Below the pieces are notes generated by a model. The model was not told the DNA's origin. It was given only the letters and a program-made list of their open reading frames with translations, and made no database searches. The position numbers and the translations under genes were made by a program. Shown here one piece after another: positions 35,384 to 46,670 of a stretch of DNA of 64,000 nucleotides. Numbering within the stretch: the first letter of the stretch is position 1; each line of letters opens with the position of its first letter. Origin of the DNA: Cichorium intybus (Eukaryota; Streptophyta; Magnoliopsida; Asterales; Asteraceae); assembly GCA_023525715.1 (NCBI GenBank), contig CM042013.1, positions 77,812,994 to 77,876,993 of the forward strand. The letters are read 5' to 3'.

Positions 35384-38197
35384 ATGTCTTCCGCAAACTA
35401 CTCAAACATAAATTCTGTATCTATTGCTAACAGTATAGGTTCAGGTACTCGAGCACCCATTCTTATTCCCGAAGAATATAAATCATGGGTAGGTCATATG
35501 AATCTTCATCTCAACTCTATAAGTGAAGATGTGTGGAAATGTGTAGACGGATCTCTACCAGATAACATGACCTCTCTTACGAGTAACTTGGATATACTGA
35601 ATGAAAGGAAGAAACTCGAACTTCAAGCCAAAAAGGAGCTTGTGTCTGGAATACCCCACAGTATTCTAAGCCAAATGAATGATATAATCCTTTTAACCGC
35701 AAACCAAATTTGGCAAACTTTGAAAAATCGTTTTGAAGGAAATGAGAGAATCATTGGAAACAAGAAAACATCTGTTTTAAACGAATTTGACAACTTCAAA
35801 ATGTTTTCACATGAGACCATCCATGATGCTCATGACAGATTCAATCTCATTACCATCAAAATGAATAATTTAGGCATCAAAAAGTCACAGCATGAAATAA
35901 ACCTCAAATTTTTAAACAACCTTTATGAAAGCTGGAAAATGGTCAAACTCATCATTCAGGGAAATCCGGCAATTCATACTGAATCTTTGTACAATCTGTA
36001 CGGAGAATTACAATCGTATGAATCCTCGATTGACCCACCAACGTCTACTTCTTTTGGAGGACCGCTTGCTCTGTTGTCAACTTCCTCTCAAAACCAAACA
36101 CATTTTCCTGATCAAAGTCAAATTGATCAAAACCAAGCTTTCTTAAGTAATCCTTGTGACTTGTCTGATCCAAATAATGAAGCTGACTACCAACAATTGT
36201 GTGCCTTGGTAGCAAACACTAATCTCGAAAGATTTTTGCCACATCATAGACCAAATTTTCAACAAAGATCCACTTTTGGACAAAACTTTCAGAATCGTGG
36301 ATTTCAAAATAATCACAACTCTTACAATCAAAACAGTGGTTTTCAAAATAACCAAAATTCTGGATTTCAGCAAAATCATTCAAAACCATCTCAACAGAAA
36401 CAAACTCAAACATCTGAAAGACCACCCGTTAAGATCCAAAAGGCTGACAATAACGATGATGATGATGATGTAATCATTTGTCACAAATGCAAAGGACTAA
36501 ATCATTACGCCCGAGATTGTCGAGCCAAAATCAAGATCAAAGACTCAGCTTACTACGCTCAAAAAGCCGAAGAACTGAAGAAACAAGAAAAGAAAGCAAA
36601 GCAAAAAGCTTTTATGGCATTCTACGAACCTAGCGTGGAACACTGGCCAACTTCTGATGATGAAACAGATAATGAACCAGCTCAGTCAAACTTCTGCTTC
36701 ATGGCAGACAATGAACCAACCACAAGAGCTCCATATGTCATCGATCAGGTATGGTCTATGATCTCAGATCTCGGTCTTTCAAGAACACCATTTGAGTCCC
36801 ACATGACTAAGATTGAGAACAGTCTAAAAGCTGATCTCAGACTGTATCATGACACAATAGTCAAATCTGATATCTACAAATCTGAATTACAAACCTTGCA
36901 ACTCAGATTTGGAGAATCTACAAGGACTAGAGACAAACTTGAAAGAGACATTGAACGAAAATCTGAAGAAAATAATCACATCCTAGAACAATTAAATGAA
37001 GCTCTAAAACAAAAAAAGGACTTAGAAATAAAAAATCAATCTGTTATTTCATCTGAAATAAAAGATACCTTAGAAAAGGAAGTCCTTCAGTTAAAACAAA
37101 AAGTTCAAGATTTAACTGACAAAAACACTAGTTTAGTTCTAAAACTAGATGATTCTTCAAAGCAAATCAAATTTCTTGAATCCGAAAATCAAAGATTTCA
37201 AGGAAAACTGGATTCTATCAATATTGCCAGAAAATTGAGTGATGATATTTTCACTAAAGCAAACAACTTAGGAACTGGCAAAATTGATACGAATTATAAA
37301 CCAGGAATTGGCAGAGAATCTTTTGAAAATGAAGAGACTGAAAAGAAAAATGGGACAATTAGTGAAAACTCTAAATCGCCTCAACCAGATTTTTTCTCAT
37401 CTGCCAATGAGGACGATTCAGATGATGAAACAGTAATCAACTGTAGCCCAGATGATACCTTTTTCAACAAATCATTCAAAAGAGTTGTAAAATCTGAATC
37501 AGACTCTGCTAGTTCAGTAACTCATCAATTGAGATCTACTAAACTAACAAAGAATGATGACACAATCAAACTTGAAAATTTCTTAAATGGAGAAAATTCT
37601 GATCATCAAAATGGAAGTACTTCTGCTCCAACTGTCTTTCCCTCTTTAAACTCAAACTTTATTGGAAAGAACAGTCTGGGACAAAAGTATTCAAAGAAAC
37701 AACAGACAAATAAACAACCCATTCAAGCTGTCTTTAAACCAAAAGAACAAAGCAAGCCAATTGTTTTCAAAGAAAAACCTTTGAAACCAGTCGCTGTGCC
37801 ACAAAAACAAACCTTTAATCCAAAACAAAAACCTTTTCAAAAACCGATTCAAAGTCACTTTCAAAAGATAAACTTCAATCTCTCAAGGAACTTTCAGAAA
37901 CCATCATTTCACCAAATTCCATTCCATCGTCAAAGTGTTTTCCAAAACCATTCAGATCCCAGATACAAAGAAAGATTATCAAACAGAACTTCACATATAG
38001 GATACTTTTCACAAAATCAAAATTCATTTCAAATGACAGGTTTTCAAAAACAAATCTCACTTTGGGAAAATCTAATAAATCAACTTAAACCTCAACCGTT
38101 CCGTCCAATCAACAAATACTACAATGATTCCAAATTATCAAAAACCATTAACAAATCAGGACCCACCATGGTTTGGGTACCTAAAATTTCTGTCTAA
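35384..38197 (+). CDS. gag: Copia gag, large
   Basis: 937 residues, the structural protein that packages element RNA. The N-terminal part (about 20-220) is a UBN2-type copia gag domain. A CCHC knuckle (CHKCKGLNHYARDC) is at about residues 365-378. A coiled-coil region (about 480-640) and then acidic and Lys/Gln/Phe-rich repeats (PKEQSKPIVFKEKPLKP and the like, about 760-880) follow. It ends MVWVPKISV and TAA. The start is the first ATG after the leader (AAAATGTCT). It is longer than most copia gags. Pol follows in the same frame directly after the stop, so pol needs readthrough, splicing or internal initiation. Confidence 0.92.
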   Translation: MSSANYSNINSVSIANSIGSGTRAPILIPEEYKSWVGHMNLHLNSISEDVWKCVDGSLPDNMTSLTSNLDILNERKKLELQAKKELVSGIPHSILSQMNDIILLTANQIWQTLKNRFEGNERIIGNKKTSVLNEFDNFKMFSHETIHDAHDRFNLITIKMNNLGIKKSQHEINLKFLNNLYESWKMVKLIIQGNPAIHTESLYNLYGELQSYESSIDPPTSTSFGGPLALLSTSSQNQTHFPDQSQIDQNQAFLSNPCDLSDPNNEADYQQLCALVANTNLERFLPHHRPNFQQRSTFGQNFQNRGFQNNHNSYNQNSGFQNNQNSGFQQNHSKPSQQKQTQTSERPPVKIQKADNNDDDDDVIICHKCKGLNHYARDCRAKIKIKDSAYYAQKAEELKKQEKKAKQKAFMAFYEPSVEHWPTSDDETDNEPAQSNFCFMADNEPTTRAPYVIDQVWSMISDLGLSRTPFESHMTKIENSLKADLRLYHDTIVKSDIYKSELQTLQLRFGESTRTRDKLERDIERKSEENNHILEQLNEALKQKKDLEIKNQSVISSEIKDTLEKEVLQLKQKVQDLTDKNTSLVLKLDDSSKQIKFLESENQRFQGKLDSINIARKLSDDIFTKANNLGTGKIDTNYKPGIGRESFENEETEKKNGTISENSKSPQPDFFSSANEDDSDDETVINCSPDDTFFNKSFKRVVKSESDSASSVTHQLRSTKLTKNDDTIKLENFLNGENSDHQNGSTSAPTVFPSLNSNFIGKNSLGQKYSKKQQTNKQPIQAVFKPKEQSKPIVFKEKPLKPVAVPQKQTFNPKQKPFQKPIQSHFQKINFNLSRNFQKPSFHQIPFHRQSVFQNHSDPRYKERLSNRTSHIGYFSQNQNSFQMTGFQKQISLWENLINQLKPQPFRPINKYYNDSKLSKTINKSGPTMVWVPKISV

Positions 38198-38203
38198 TTG
38201 CAG
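38195..38203 (+). promoter_or_regulatory. Gag-pol stop codon with an adjacent 3' splice-site-like motif
   Basis: gag ends at TAA (38195-38197) and pol continues in frame. The stop lies inside 'TTTCTGTCTAATTGCAG|G', which looks like a plant intron 3' end. So either stop readthrough or splicing of a subgenomic pol message may express pol. Both are inference. Confidence 0.45.
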
Positions 38204-41200
38204 GCACTTTGTGCTGGAGAGCCCAAGGATGGCACATGGTATATTGATAGTGGCTGCTCCAAGCATATGACAGGAAACCAAAGCTTTCTACGAGACTTCA
38301 AACCCACAGAATCCAAACAAGATGTTACTTTTGGAAATAACATGACTGCAAGAATCAAAGGTTATGGAAACATAACAAATGGTCACTTCACCATCAAGAA
38401 AGTAGCCTATGTTGACGGCCTGAAACACAACCTAATCAGCGTATCACAACTCTGTGACAACAATCATGAAGTTCTTTTCGCCAAACAACGAAGCATAATC
38501 ACAGATGCCAAAACCAAAGCCATTCTAGTTAATTCTGATCGTCTAGGCAACATGTATCCACTAGATATGTGCCTTATCTATGGAAAACCAGACATCTGTC
38601 TCTTGTCCAAAGCTTCTGCTGATATTAGTTGGTTGTGGCATCGTCGTCTTTCCCATCTCAATTTCGGCTACATCAACAAGTTGATCGCAAATGATCTTGT
38701 TCGCGGACTGCCACTTCTGAAACTTGATAATGAAACTCTTTGTGCAGCTTGTGAAGGAGGAAAACTGTCCAAATCCTCTCATAAAAGCATTTCTGAATCT
38801 AGTGTATCCGAACCACTAGAATTACTGCACACTGATCTTTGCGGCCCTGCAAAAACCCAAAGCATAAAAGGGAAGAAATACATCCTTGTTATTATTGATG
38901 ATTACTCACGCTTTACTTGGGTTTTCTTTTTAAGGCTAAAGTCAGAAGCACCTGAAGAAATGATCAATTTCATCAAACAGATTGAATTAAAGCTCAAACG
39001 ACCAGTTCGAAGAATCCGAAGTGATAATGGTTTAGAGTTCAAAAACATAACTCTAGACTCATTTCTCAAAAACAAAGGCATCGAACACAACGGCGTTGTT
39101 GAAAGAAAGAACCGAACTCTGTGCGAAGCTGCAAGATCAATGCTCATCTTTGCAGATCTGCCACAATACTTCTGGGCAGAAGCAATAGCCACAGCTTGCT
39201 ACACTCAAAATCGTTCTTTAATCCATAAACAACTTCATAAAACACCATATGAAGTCATTAACAACCGAAAACCAAACATCAAATTCTTTCATATTTTTGG
39301 TTGTCGATGCTTCATAAAGAATAACAAAGATCACCTTTCAAAATTTGAATCAAGATCAGACGAAGGAATTTTCCTTGGTTACTCCTTTACCTCAGCTGCT
39401 TATCGAGTACTGAATAAACGTACTAGAGTAATTGAAGAAAGTACCGATATTCATTTCGATGAATTTTATGTCAGGAAATTGGATCGTAAACATTTTGGTT
39501 CTAAAATGATCGATAATATTTTTCAAAATCCAATTCAACAAATGCCTTCTACGGACATAGAAATTGATCTTGATTTACTTTTTGAACAACCCAAAACCGC
39601 TTATAATTCTGAATTTCTAACATCTTCTACTTTTCCTACAGGAAACTCCGATGCAGAAACTTCACAATCAAACCAAGAAAATACAGATCAAGTCGAGGGG
39701 GAATTACCAACACCAAATTCCTCTTTGAACACTCCCAATCCACCTGTTCAAAATGATCCCAGTGCATCATCTATGGGGGAACCTTCATTACCTCATTCTC
39801 ACCCTATAATCCAAAAAGACATATCTGACAACAACCAAAATCTATTCCCAACAGAATCACCTGACCAAGAAGAACAATGGGACATAGAAACACCAATCGA
39901 AATACCTGAAAAAACTCGCCTAAACAAATGGACCAGGAATCATCCTGCAAACCAAATCATAGGAGATCCCAATTCTGGTATTCAAACAAGAGCCGCTACC
40001 TCAAATGAATGTTTATACGGAGTGTTCTTATCCATGACTGAACCCAAAACCATCCATTCAGCTCTCAAATATCCAGACTGGGTCAAAGCCATGCAAGAAG
40101 AACTAGCTGAATTCGAAAGAAACCAAGTATGGGATCTTGTTCCTACACCTCCCGATGTTACTGTAGTAGGTTCAAGATGGGTTTTCAGAAACAAAACTGA
40201 TGATCAAGGCATAGTCTGTCGAAACAAAGCAAGACTTGTCGTCAAGGGCTATTCACAACAAGAAGGAATTGACTACGATGAAACTTATGCTCCAGTTGCA
40301 AGACTCGAAGCCATTCGTATCTTTCTAGCATATGCAGCACACAAGAACTTCAAAGTTTACCAAATGGATGTAAAATGTGCATTTTTACATGGAGAGATTG
40401 ATCGCGATGTGTATATTCAACAACCTCCAGGTTTTGAAGATCCACAGTTCCCAAATCACAGTTTTAAGTTACAAAAAGCAGTTTATGGCTTAAAACAAGC
40501 ACCTCGAGCCTGGTATTCAACATTGTCAACATTTCTAGAAGAATCAGGATTCAAAAGAGGTTCAATTGATCAAACTCTCTTTCGTAAAATTTTTAATAAG
40601 CATTTGTTAATCGTTCAAATATATGTCGATGACATTATTTTCGGTTCCACTGATGAATCTTTGAGTGTCAAGTTTGCAGATTTAATGAAGAGCAAATTTG
40701 AGATGAGCATGATAGGAGAAATGACTACTTTTCTTGGACTTCAAGTCAAACAATCATCAGATGGAATTTTCATCAATCAAGAAAATTATGTCAAAAATCT
40801 TCTAACTCGTTTTTCTCTTGACAAATCAAATACAGCAAAAACCCCAATGGCCTTTGGTTACAAATTAGATGCAGACTTAAATGGCAAGCCTGTTGATCAA
40901 AAGAAATATCGAGGAATGATAGGATCACTCCTATACCTCACAGCCAGCAGACCCGACATCATGTTTTCTACATGTGTCTGTGCCAGATACCAAGCCAATC
41001 CTATGGAATCTCATGCTATAGCTGTAAAAAGAATTTTTAAATATCTTAAAGGAACTCCATCTCTTGGCCTTTGGTATCCAGCTAACTCTGATTTTCAGCT
41101 TAACGCCTTCACCGACTCCGACTATGGAGGATGCAGACTAGACAGGAAAAGCACATCTGGTTCTTGTCAATTTCTAGGAGGCAGACTGGTAAGTTGGACT

Positions 41201-41578
41201 TCAAAGAAGCAATCATGCGTATCCACTTCAACCGCAGAAGCTGAATATGTAGCTGCCGCAAGCTGTTGTTCACAAGTCATGTGGATGCAAACTCAATTAC
41301 GTGACTATGGCTACAAAGTATCACAAATTCCCATATTTTGTGACTCAACCAGCGCAATTGCCATTTCTCACAATCCTGTGCACCATTCCATGACAAAGCA
41401 CATCGACATTCGATATCATTTCCTCAAAGACAACATACAAAAAGGTCATATCGAATTGCACTTCATAAACACCGAAGATCAAATTGCCGATGTCTTTACT
41501 AAGGCTTTAGACGAAACCAAGTTTCAATACTTCCTAGGCCGTCTAGGAATGTTGAATCCAGATAACATCCATCCCTAA
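38198..41578 (+). CDS. pol: Copia pol: protease, integrase, RT, RNase H; integrase shortened
   Basis: 1126 residues, open to the stop. Protease: YIDSGCSKHMTG near residues 17-30. Integrase: an HHCC finger (WHRRLSHLN ... CAACEGGK), then the catalytic Asp of HTDLCG, the Asp of RSDNG (codon 39023) and the Glu of GVVERK (codon 39101). Only 25 residues separate the last two, where 35 is the rule; the ten residues before GVVERK that copia integrases share are absent, an in-frame gap at 39091/39092. RT: DVKCAFLHG, the catalytic YVDD of QIYVDDIIFG. RNase H: DSDYGG, AEAEY, CDSTSAI, and a normal C-terminus. RT and RNase H look intact. The element has inserted, so the gap arose afterwards or integrase was supplied in trans. 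Confidence 0.92.
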   Translation: MQALCAGEPKDGTWYIDSGCSKHMTGNQSFLRDFKPTESKQDVTFGNNMTARIKGYGNITNGHFTIKKVAYVDGLKHNLISVSQLCDNNHEVLFAKQRSIITDAKTKAILVNSDRLGNMYPLDMCLIYGKPDICLLSKASADISWLWHRRLSHLNFGYINKLIANDLVRGLPLLKLDNETLCAACEGGKLSKSSHKSISESSVSEPLELLHTDLCGPAKTQSIKGKKYILVIIDDYSRFTWVFFLRLKSEAPEEMINFIKQIELKLKRPVRRIRSDNGLEFKNITLDSFLKNKGIEHNGVVERKNRTLCEAARSMLIFADLPQYFWAEAIATACYTQNRSLIHKQLHKTPYEVINNRKPNIKFFHIFGCRCFIKNNKDHLSKFESRSDEGIFLGYSFTSAAYRVLNKRTRVIEESTDIHFDEFYVRKLDRKHFGSKMIDNIFQNPIQQMPSTDIEIDLDLLFEQPKTAYNSEFLTSSTFPTGNSDAETSQSNQENTDQVEGELPTPNSSLNTPNPPVQNDPSASSMGEPSLPHSHPIIQKDISDNNQNLFPTESPDQEEQWDIETPIEIPEKTRLNKWTRNHPANQIIGDPNSGIQTRAATSNECLYGVFLSMTEPKTIHSALKYPDWVKAMQEELAEFERNQVWDLVPTPPDVTVVGSRWVFRNKTDDQGIVCRNKARLVVKGYSQQEGIDYDETYAPVARLEAIRIFLAYAAHKNFKVYQMDVKCAFLHGEIDRDVYIQQPPGFEDPQFPNHSFKLQKAVYGLKQAPRAWYSTLSTFLEESGFKRGSIDQTLFRKIFNKHLLIVQIYVDDIIFGSTDESLSVKFADLMKSKFEMSMIGEMTTFLGLQVKQSSDGIFINQENYVKNLLTRFSLDKSNTAKTPMAFGYKLDADLNGKPVDQKKYRGMIGSLLYLTASRPDIMFSTCVCARYQANPMESHAIAVKRIFKYLKGTPSLGLWYPANSDFQLNAFTDSDYGGCRLDRKSTSGSCQFLGGRLVSWTSKKQSCVSTSTAEAEYVAAASCCSQVMWMQTQLRDYGYKVSQIPIFCDSTSAIAISHNPVHHSMTKHIDIRYHFLKDNIQKGHIELHFINTEDQIADVFTKALDETKFQYFLGRLGMLNPDNIHP

Positions 41579-43081
41579 TCTCTTACATTTTGTTTGTACA
41601 AAAGAGTGTTTACTTTCAGTCAAATAATCAAAATTTTCCAAAAACATTCAAATAACCAAAATCTTCCAAAAACATTCAAATAACCAAAATTTTCCAAAAA
41701 CATCCACATAATCAAAAATCACAAAAAAATTAGGATAAAGTTTTATCTTTTAAAGTCCTTATAAAACCATGTGATTAACATCTTCTTGACTAAATTTTCA
41801 GATACTTATGCTCGATGAATGTTCTCAGTCATATTGATTCTTAAATTAAAGTGAAGGTTCAAATCTCAAAATTTTCGTTATGTACATTCTCCTATTCCCT
41901 TTGAATTTATTTCAAATATAACGATTTTATCAATTAAGGGACATAAGATCAGGAGATTCAGATGAAAACCAAACCCATGTGAGAAATTGTGCCTCGTCTT
42001 TAAATGCTAAGTGGAATTCATTTCTGTGAGCAAAGGTGTTTTCATGATGACTTATAGGATTTATACTCTTATACCGTGATGCTAGTCTCATTTTTGCTTA
42101 GATATCAAAATGACCAGGGACGATACATTCATTTCTATTATATCACCTATCCCTATCCTCAATCAAACCACTTCAAAGAAAAGCTTCATCATCTGGCATA
42201 ACAAATCTGACAAATGAAGAAACGACAAAGTCACATCCAACAAATGCTGTCAACAAATCACAATTGGTAACCACATCAGATATCTTTTACACAATGTGTA
42301 TTCGCACAAATCAAGAAAAGATAAAGACAAAGGTGAACACTTCACCAAAGAAAAGGAAGATTTACAACAACAATCAATCAAGACAGACATCTCTCAAAAT
42401 TTTCCAAACAAACAGATTCTCAAATGCTTTATCAAATATAGTTGTTAAAACCAAAGATTTACCGGGATACTGTAGCCTTCATAATTGAATATTCTTAGTT
42501 GCAAACTACACTATGAATATTTCTAAACCCCTCTACATGTATTTCCCGACGGAGAGAGAGTGTACATCAATGACATGAATGAAGAAACCCTCTGAGTAAT
42601 GCCGAAACCAGTCTTATGTGATTGATTATCTAATATGAAGACCAAGTGACTAAAGTATATAGGTATAAATCCACATTAAGCATAAGTCAACACCTTCAAA
42701 CTGAGAGATATCACTCATCTTTAGTGATTATACACCAGTTCTGCACCCAGAACAAACAAACACCTCAGTCAAGTGTGAGCTATACCTATGAGAAGTTCAT
42801 CTGAATCGACCTATTAAGATCAATTGTCGTCTTTATAAATGTTATAAAATCTTAAGGAATATTATGAAAGTACATATACAAAAACCTTTTGATAATTGAA
42901 CATGAAACCTTGATTCAGAAACAAATATTCTTGACAAACATTTTTTCAAAACATAAGTAAAATCTAGTCACACTTTTTCAAAACAAGTGATATGATTTTA
43001 TAAAATGTTTTATCCAAATTTCAAGAATTTTCAATCAAACATTTTTCTCCTCATTTCATTAATGATCACATAGGGGGAAAT
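41579..43081 (+). other. 1.5-kb untranslated region between pol and the 3' LTR
   Basis: No ORF above about 75 residues. A 28-bp unit (AAAATTTTCCAAAAACATTC) is repeated three times at 41630-41715. In Sireviruses this space can hold an env-like ORF; none is recognisable here. It ends in the purine tract AGGGGGAAAT at 43072-43081, which primes plus-strand synthesis. Confidence 0.75.
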
Positions 43082-44463
43082 TGTTGAATAATGTTTTTAT
43101 GTTTTTATGTGACCATCACTGAAATAAGTCAAAATTTTTTCTAACAAATATTATCAGTATTTCAGGTTGCATGGATTCAAGATTGAACAAGATAAAAAGA
43201 AAATATTCTTAAAAATGCAAAAATGTCACCCAGCGACAGCAATCGCGACCCAACAGCTCATGCGTCGCGAAGTGAAGAAAATCAAAACAAAAGAAGAAAA
43301 AGGCTGGAACAGTGCAGATCGCGACCCGATCCCAACCCAGATCGCGACCCTATCTGATGACACACACGTGACACTATGCTGACCAAAGATCGCGAGCCGA
43401 TGACAACCCTACGAGATCGCGACCCGATCTTCCTCCCCATCGCGACCCGACCCAGATCGCGACCCGATCGTCTCAAATATCACGACCCTACCCACCTACC
43501 ACACTCCACCGAGTCGGGTAGTGGCCAGCACAAAAGCGAGACACACTCAAGATCGCGACCCGATCACCACCCCGATCGCGACCCGATCTCCGCTGGAACA
43601 GACTATAAATAGAGACTTCCTCTTGCTGATTTTCTACACAATATACAACCTACATACATTAACCTCAAGCATACCCACGACCAGAAACCTTAAAACTCTG
43701 AAATCTCTGCATTTGGCAACAAGGATCAAACCGCAAAACCGCAAGAAACAAAACCTCCACCCGACACCAAACTTCAAACCGCAAAACCGCAAGAAACAAA
43801 ACCTCCACCCGACACCAAACTTCAAACCGCTAAAACAACCTCTACCCGACACCAAACTTCAAACCTCTAAACAACCTCTACCCGACACCAAAAATCACCA
43901 AAACCTCATCCTACCGCGAAGAACAAGAAATCGACACATCAAGAAAAACGCTATCTTCCGCAGCTATCGATAAGTTCTTTTAAAATTATCTGTGTCGTTA
44001 TTGATTTATTTAAACTTTTATAAATCAATTGTACCAAATATCCAAGACATAAAAATCGAACCTCGACAACGAAAACACATGTGGACTGTATTTAACCGAG
44101 ACATCTAACTTCTAACTTCTAACCTTTTTTATTTATTGTAAAAACACGTTATCGTTGATAATGGCGTTTATTACATCTAACATCTAATTTCTAACTTCTA
44201 ACTTCTAACTTCTAACCTTTTTATTTATTGTAAAAACACGTTATCGTTGATAATGGCGTTTATTACATCTCACCTTTAACTTCTAACTTTTACTTTATTT
44301 ACCGCTTTCTGTCTATTTAAATATTGTCTAGTTTAGATTTACCGTTTTATTTTATTCCGCAACTCTTACTTATTCCGCATATTATAGATAAAATACATAT
44401 CTGTCACACAGTAATCGGCTTAAAAACCCTTATTCGTGGTGATCGGTTATCGTATAATCAACA
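43082..44463 (+). repeat. 3' LTR of the complete copia element
   Basis: 1382 bp, about 10 differences from the 5' LTR, followed by AGAAG. Confidence 0.95.
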
Positions 44464-44748
44464 AGAAGAAGATGTATGTTTTGTAAGAGATGTAGTTTAA
44501 AATGTGGAGATGTGCGTATATATATAGTGATTTGAAAAGAATTTTTTTTTATAAACCCTAACGTTCTAAAACATCTCAACGTTCATATTTTGGCGTTGCT
44601 CTACGTTGCTGAACCCACGCTTGGCCACATCCACGCCACCCACGCGAGAGGGGGGCGGTGTGCCACGCCGTGGGTGGTATCCACGTAGTCCCCACGCTTC
44701 CACGTAGTCCCCACGCTGGTTGCGTTGGGTGTACTCCGCACAGCCTAA

Positions 44749-45234
44749 ATTGTGTTCCTTTTTTATTATTTGATACTTATTTTAGTTAAACTATTTGATT
44801 AGTAGCAAATTTTTCTATATATTAATAATCTATGTTGGTTCCAATTTCCAACATCCAAACTTTATTTGTCCTTGTTTCGATATCTTATTGTTGCACTTTG
44901 GTTGTCCTTAAATCTACGAAACACCAAAGCCTGCTTTAAGCAAAATAATCTCCCATGCCTTGAATATTGTATCACATATCTTAGATTTTTACTTCACCAC
45001 GTAACAAATATTCACTTTTATTTTGTCATTTTCCTTTTCCTTGCACCATTTTGCTTTTTGTATCACAGTGGAAAACATTATTGACTGGCCCAATATTTCC
45101 AGAAACCGAGAAGAAACAATATTTTCTTTTTTGCTTTTTGTATCACAATAAAAAACATACTTATACCGCTTTTGTTAGATACCACGCACCTCATTCTAAA
45201 TCTCCCTTTCATTAAATGATTTAATCAAACGTAT
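44749..45234. other. AT-rich spacer between elements
   Basis: No gene, repeat or element end recognised. Confidence 0.5.
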
Positions 45235-45426
45235 TGATTTTAGAGAAGATGAAGATGAGAAATGATGAATGTAACAATTCATTCAATTGAAACTAATGGA
45301 ATGATTACAGGGAAAATATATACAGTAAAAGGAAAGGACTAACCGCTTCTAACTACCATCTAACTAACTTAACAAAATCATTAACTGTTAACTAATTGGA
45401 AAGCTGACGTGTCACTTATAAATAAC
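45235..45426 (-). repeat. 3' LTR (192 bp) of the inverted copia
   Basis: On the minus strand it begins TGTTATTTATAAG and ends CTCTAAAATCA, preceded by a purine tract. Short for a plant LTR. Confidence 0.85.
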
Positions 45427-45434
45427 AACCCCCC

Positions 45435-46670
45435 TCAAGTTGGAGAGTGAGAAACTCCCAACTTGGAAAGTAATTGGTAATGATTTTTGCTGGGCAAGTT
45501 CTTTGTAAACATATCAGCAAGTTGTGAATTTGTTGGAACATGTTGAAGAGAGATCAACCCTTCTTGCAAATTCTCTCTTACAAAGTGACAGTCAATTTCT
45601 ACGTGTTTAGTCCTTTCATGGAAGACAGGATTTCTTGCAATATAGATCGCTGCTTGGTTGTCACAACGAACAGGTATTGGAGTAACATTTGGAACAGAAA
45701 ACGCATGTAATAATCGAGATAACCAAGCCAACTCAGCAGTGACTCTTCCCATACTTCTATATTCCGCTTCAGCGGAGGACAATGAAACAGTCACTTGTTT
45801 CTTAGATTTCCATAAAATTGGGCTTCCTCCAAGCATAATGAAAAACCCGCTTATACTTCTTCTAGAATGAGGGCACGCAGCCCAATCAGAATTACAGTAA
45901 GCCCGAAGGGTAAAATCGTCATTTTTGTTAAAAAACAATCCTTGATCAGGATTATTGTTTATATAGCGGAGTGTATGGAGGGCAGCTTCCATATGAGGAA
46001 CTCGTGGATCAGCCATAAACTGACTCAAATGCTGTACAGTAAAAGCAAGGTCTGGTCGTGTATTTGTCAAGAAATTTAGCTTTCTAACAAGTCGTCTGTA
46101 TGTCTCTTGATTTGGCAAAACATCTTCTTCATTAATCAATAACTTGATATTAGAAGGGAGAGGGCAGATAGCTTTTCGATTACATTTAAATTCTTTGAGT
46201 AAATCGTTTGCAAATTTTCTTTGAGTCAAAATAACACCATTTGGAGAATATAGGATTTCAATTCCAAGAAAGAAGTTAAGAAATCCTAGATCTTTGATCT
46301 TGAATTTGTCATCGAGAAAAGACTTTAACTGAGAAATTTCTTCATTGTTATTCCCAGTAATCACTATGTCGTCAACATAAACAGCAACATATGTGACAAA
46401 AGCACCCATTGACTTGTGAAATAGAGAATAATCATTCCTTGAATGTTGATATCCTTTGTCCTTTAAGGCTGATGATAATTTGGCATACCATTGCCTTGAA
46501 GCCTGTTTTAGGCCGTATAAAGATTTTTGTAACTTGAAAACTTGATTTGGATTATCAACGATTAACCCTGGTGGTAATTGCATGTAAATTTCCTCATCTA
46601 GCTCCCCATGTAGAAAAGCGTTATTTACATCTAATTGGTGCATTTTCCAGTCGTTTTTAACAGCAATAGC
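45435..46670 (-). pseudogene. Copia pol, second half: RT and RNase H
   Basis: An open frame from the joint to the stop at 45435. It begins in RT at MHQLDVNNAFLHGEL, with the catalytic YVDD of AVYVDDIVITG, and runs through connection and RNase H (AYCNSDWAACPHSRRSISGF, SSAEAEYRSM, RCDNQAAIYIARN, HVEIDCHF) to a C-terminus directly before the purine tract. No stops. It is cut from its promoter, gag, protease and integrase, which are on the other strand at 47010-50093. Between it and the LTR at 46668 is a 3-bp microhomology (AGC). Confidence 0.88.

Larger units (their letters stand above)
33722..44463 (+). mobile_element. Complete young Ty1/copia element, Sirevirus-like
   Basis: 10,742 bp. Two 1382-bp LTRs (33722-35103, 43082-44463) begin TGTTGAATAATG and end AATCAACA. 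The perfect 5-bp duplication AGAAG flanks it (33717-33721, 44464-44468). I count about 10 LTR differences (0.7%), so insertion is recent, some hundreds of thousands of years at commonly used plant rates. Long gag and pol frames are open, in the same frame with one TAA between them. Long LTRs, a large gag with coiled coil, the GHxC knuckle and 1.5 kb after pol fit the Sirevirus lineage; this assignment is moderate. It is inserted in a PIF/Harbinger element. Integrase is probably damaged (see pol). Confidence 0.95.
32994..44745. mobile_element. Second PIF/Harbinger-like element, split by a copia insertion
   Basis: The ends 'GGCTATCCGGAGTACTC' (32994) and, reversed, 'GGCTGTGCGGAGTACAC' (44745) are inverted repeats, flanked by the 3-bp duplication TAA (32991-32993 and 44746-44748), the size and type made by PIF/Harbinger. 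Without the 10.7-kb copia at 33722-44463 and its target duplication, the element is about 1.0 kb. It carries a minus-strand SANT-type ORF1 fragment (33309-33698). The right part (44469-44745) holds its upstream region and subterminal repeats of 'CCACGTAGTCCCCACGCT' (44681, 44700). It has no transposase. Confidence 0.82.

Noticed and set aside
41579..43081. Env-like ORF after copia pol
   Set aside because: Sireviruses may carry one here, but the longest frame (42264-42488) is 74 residues with no membrane segments.
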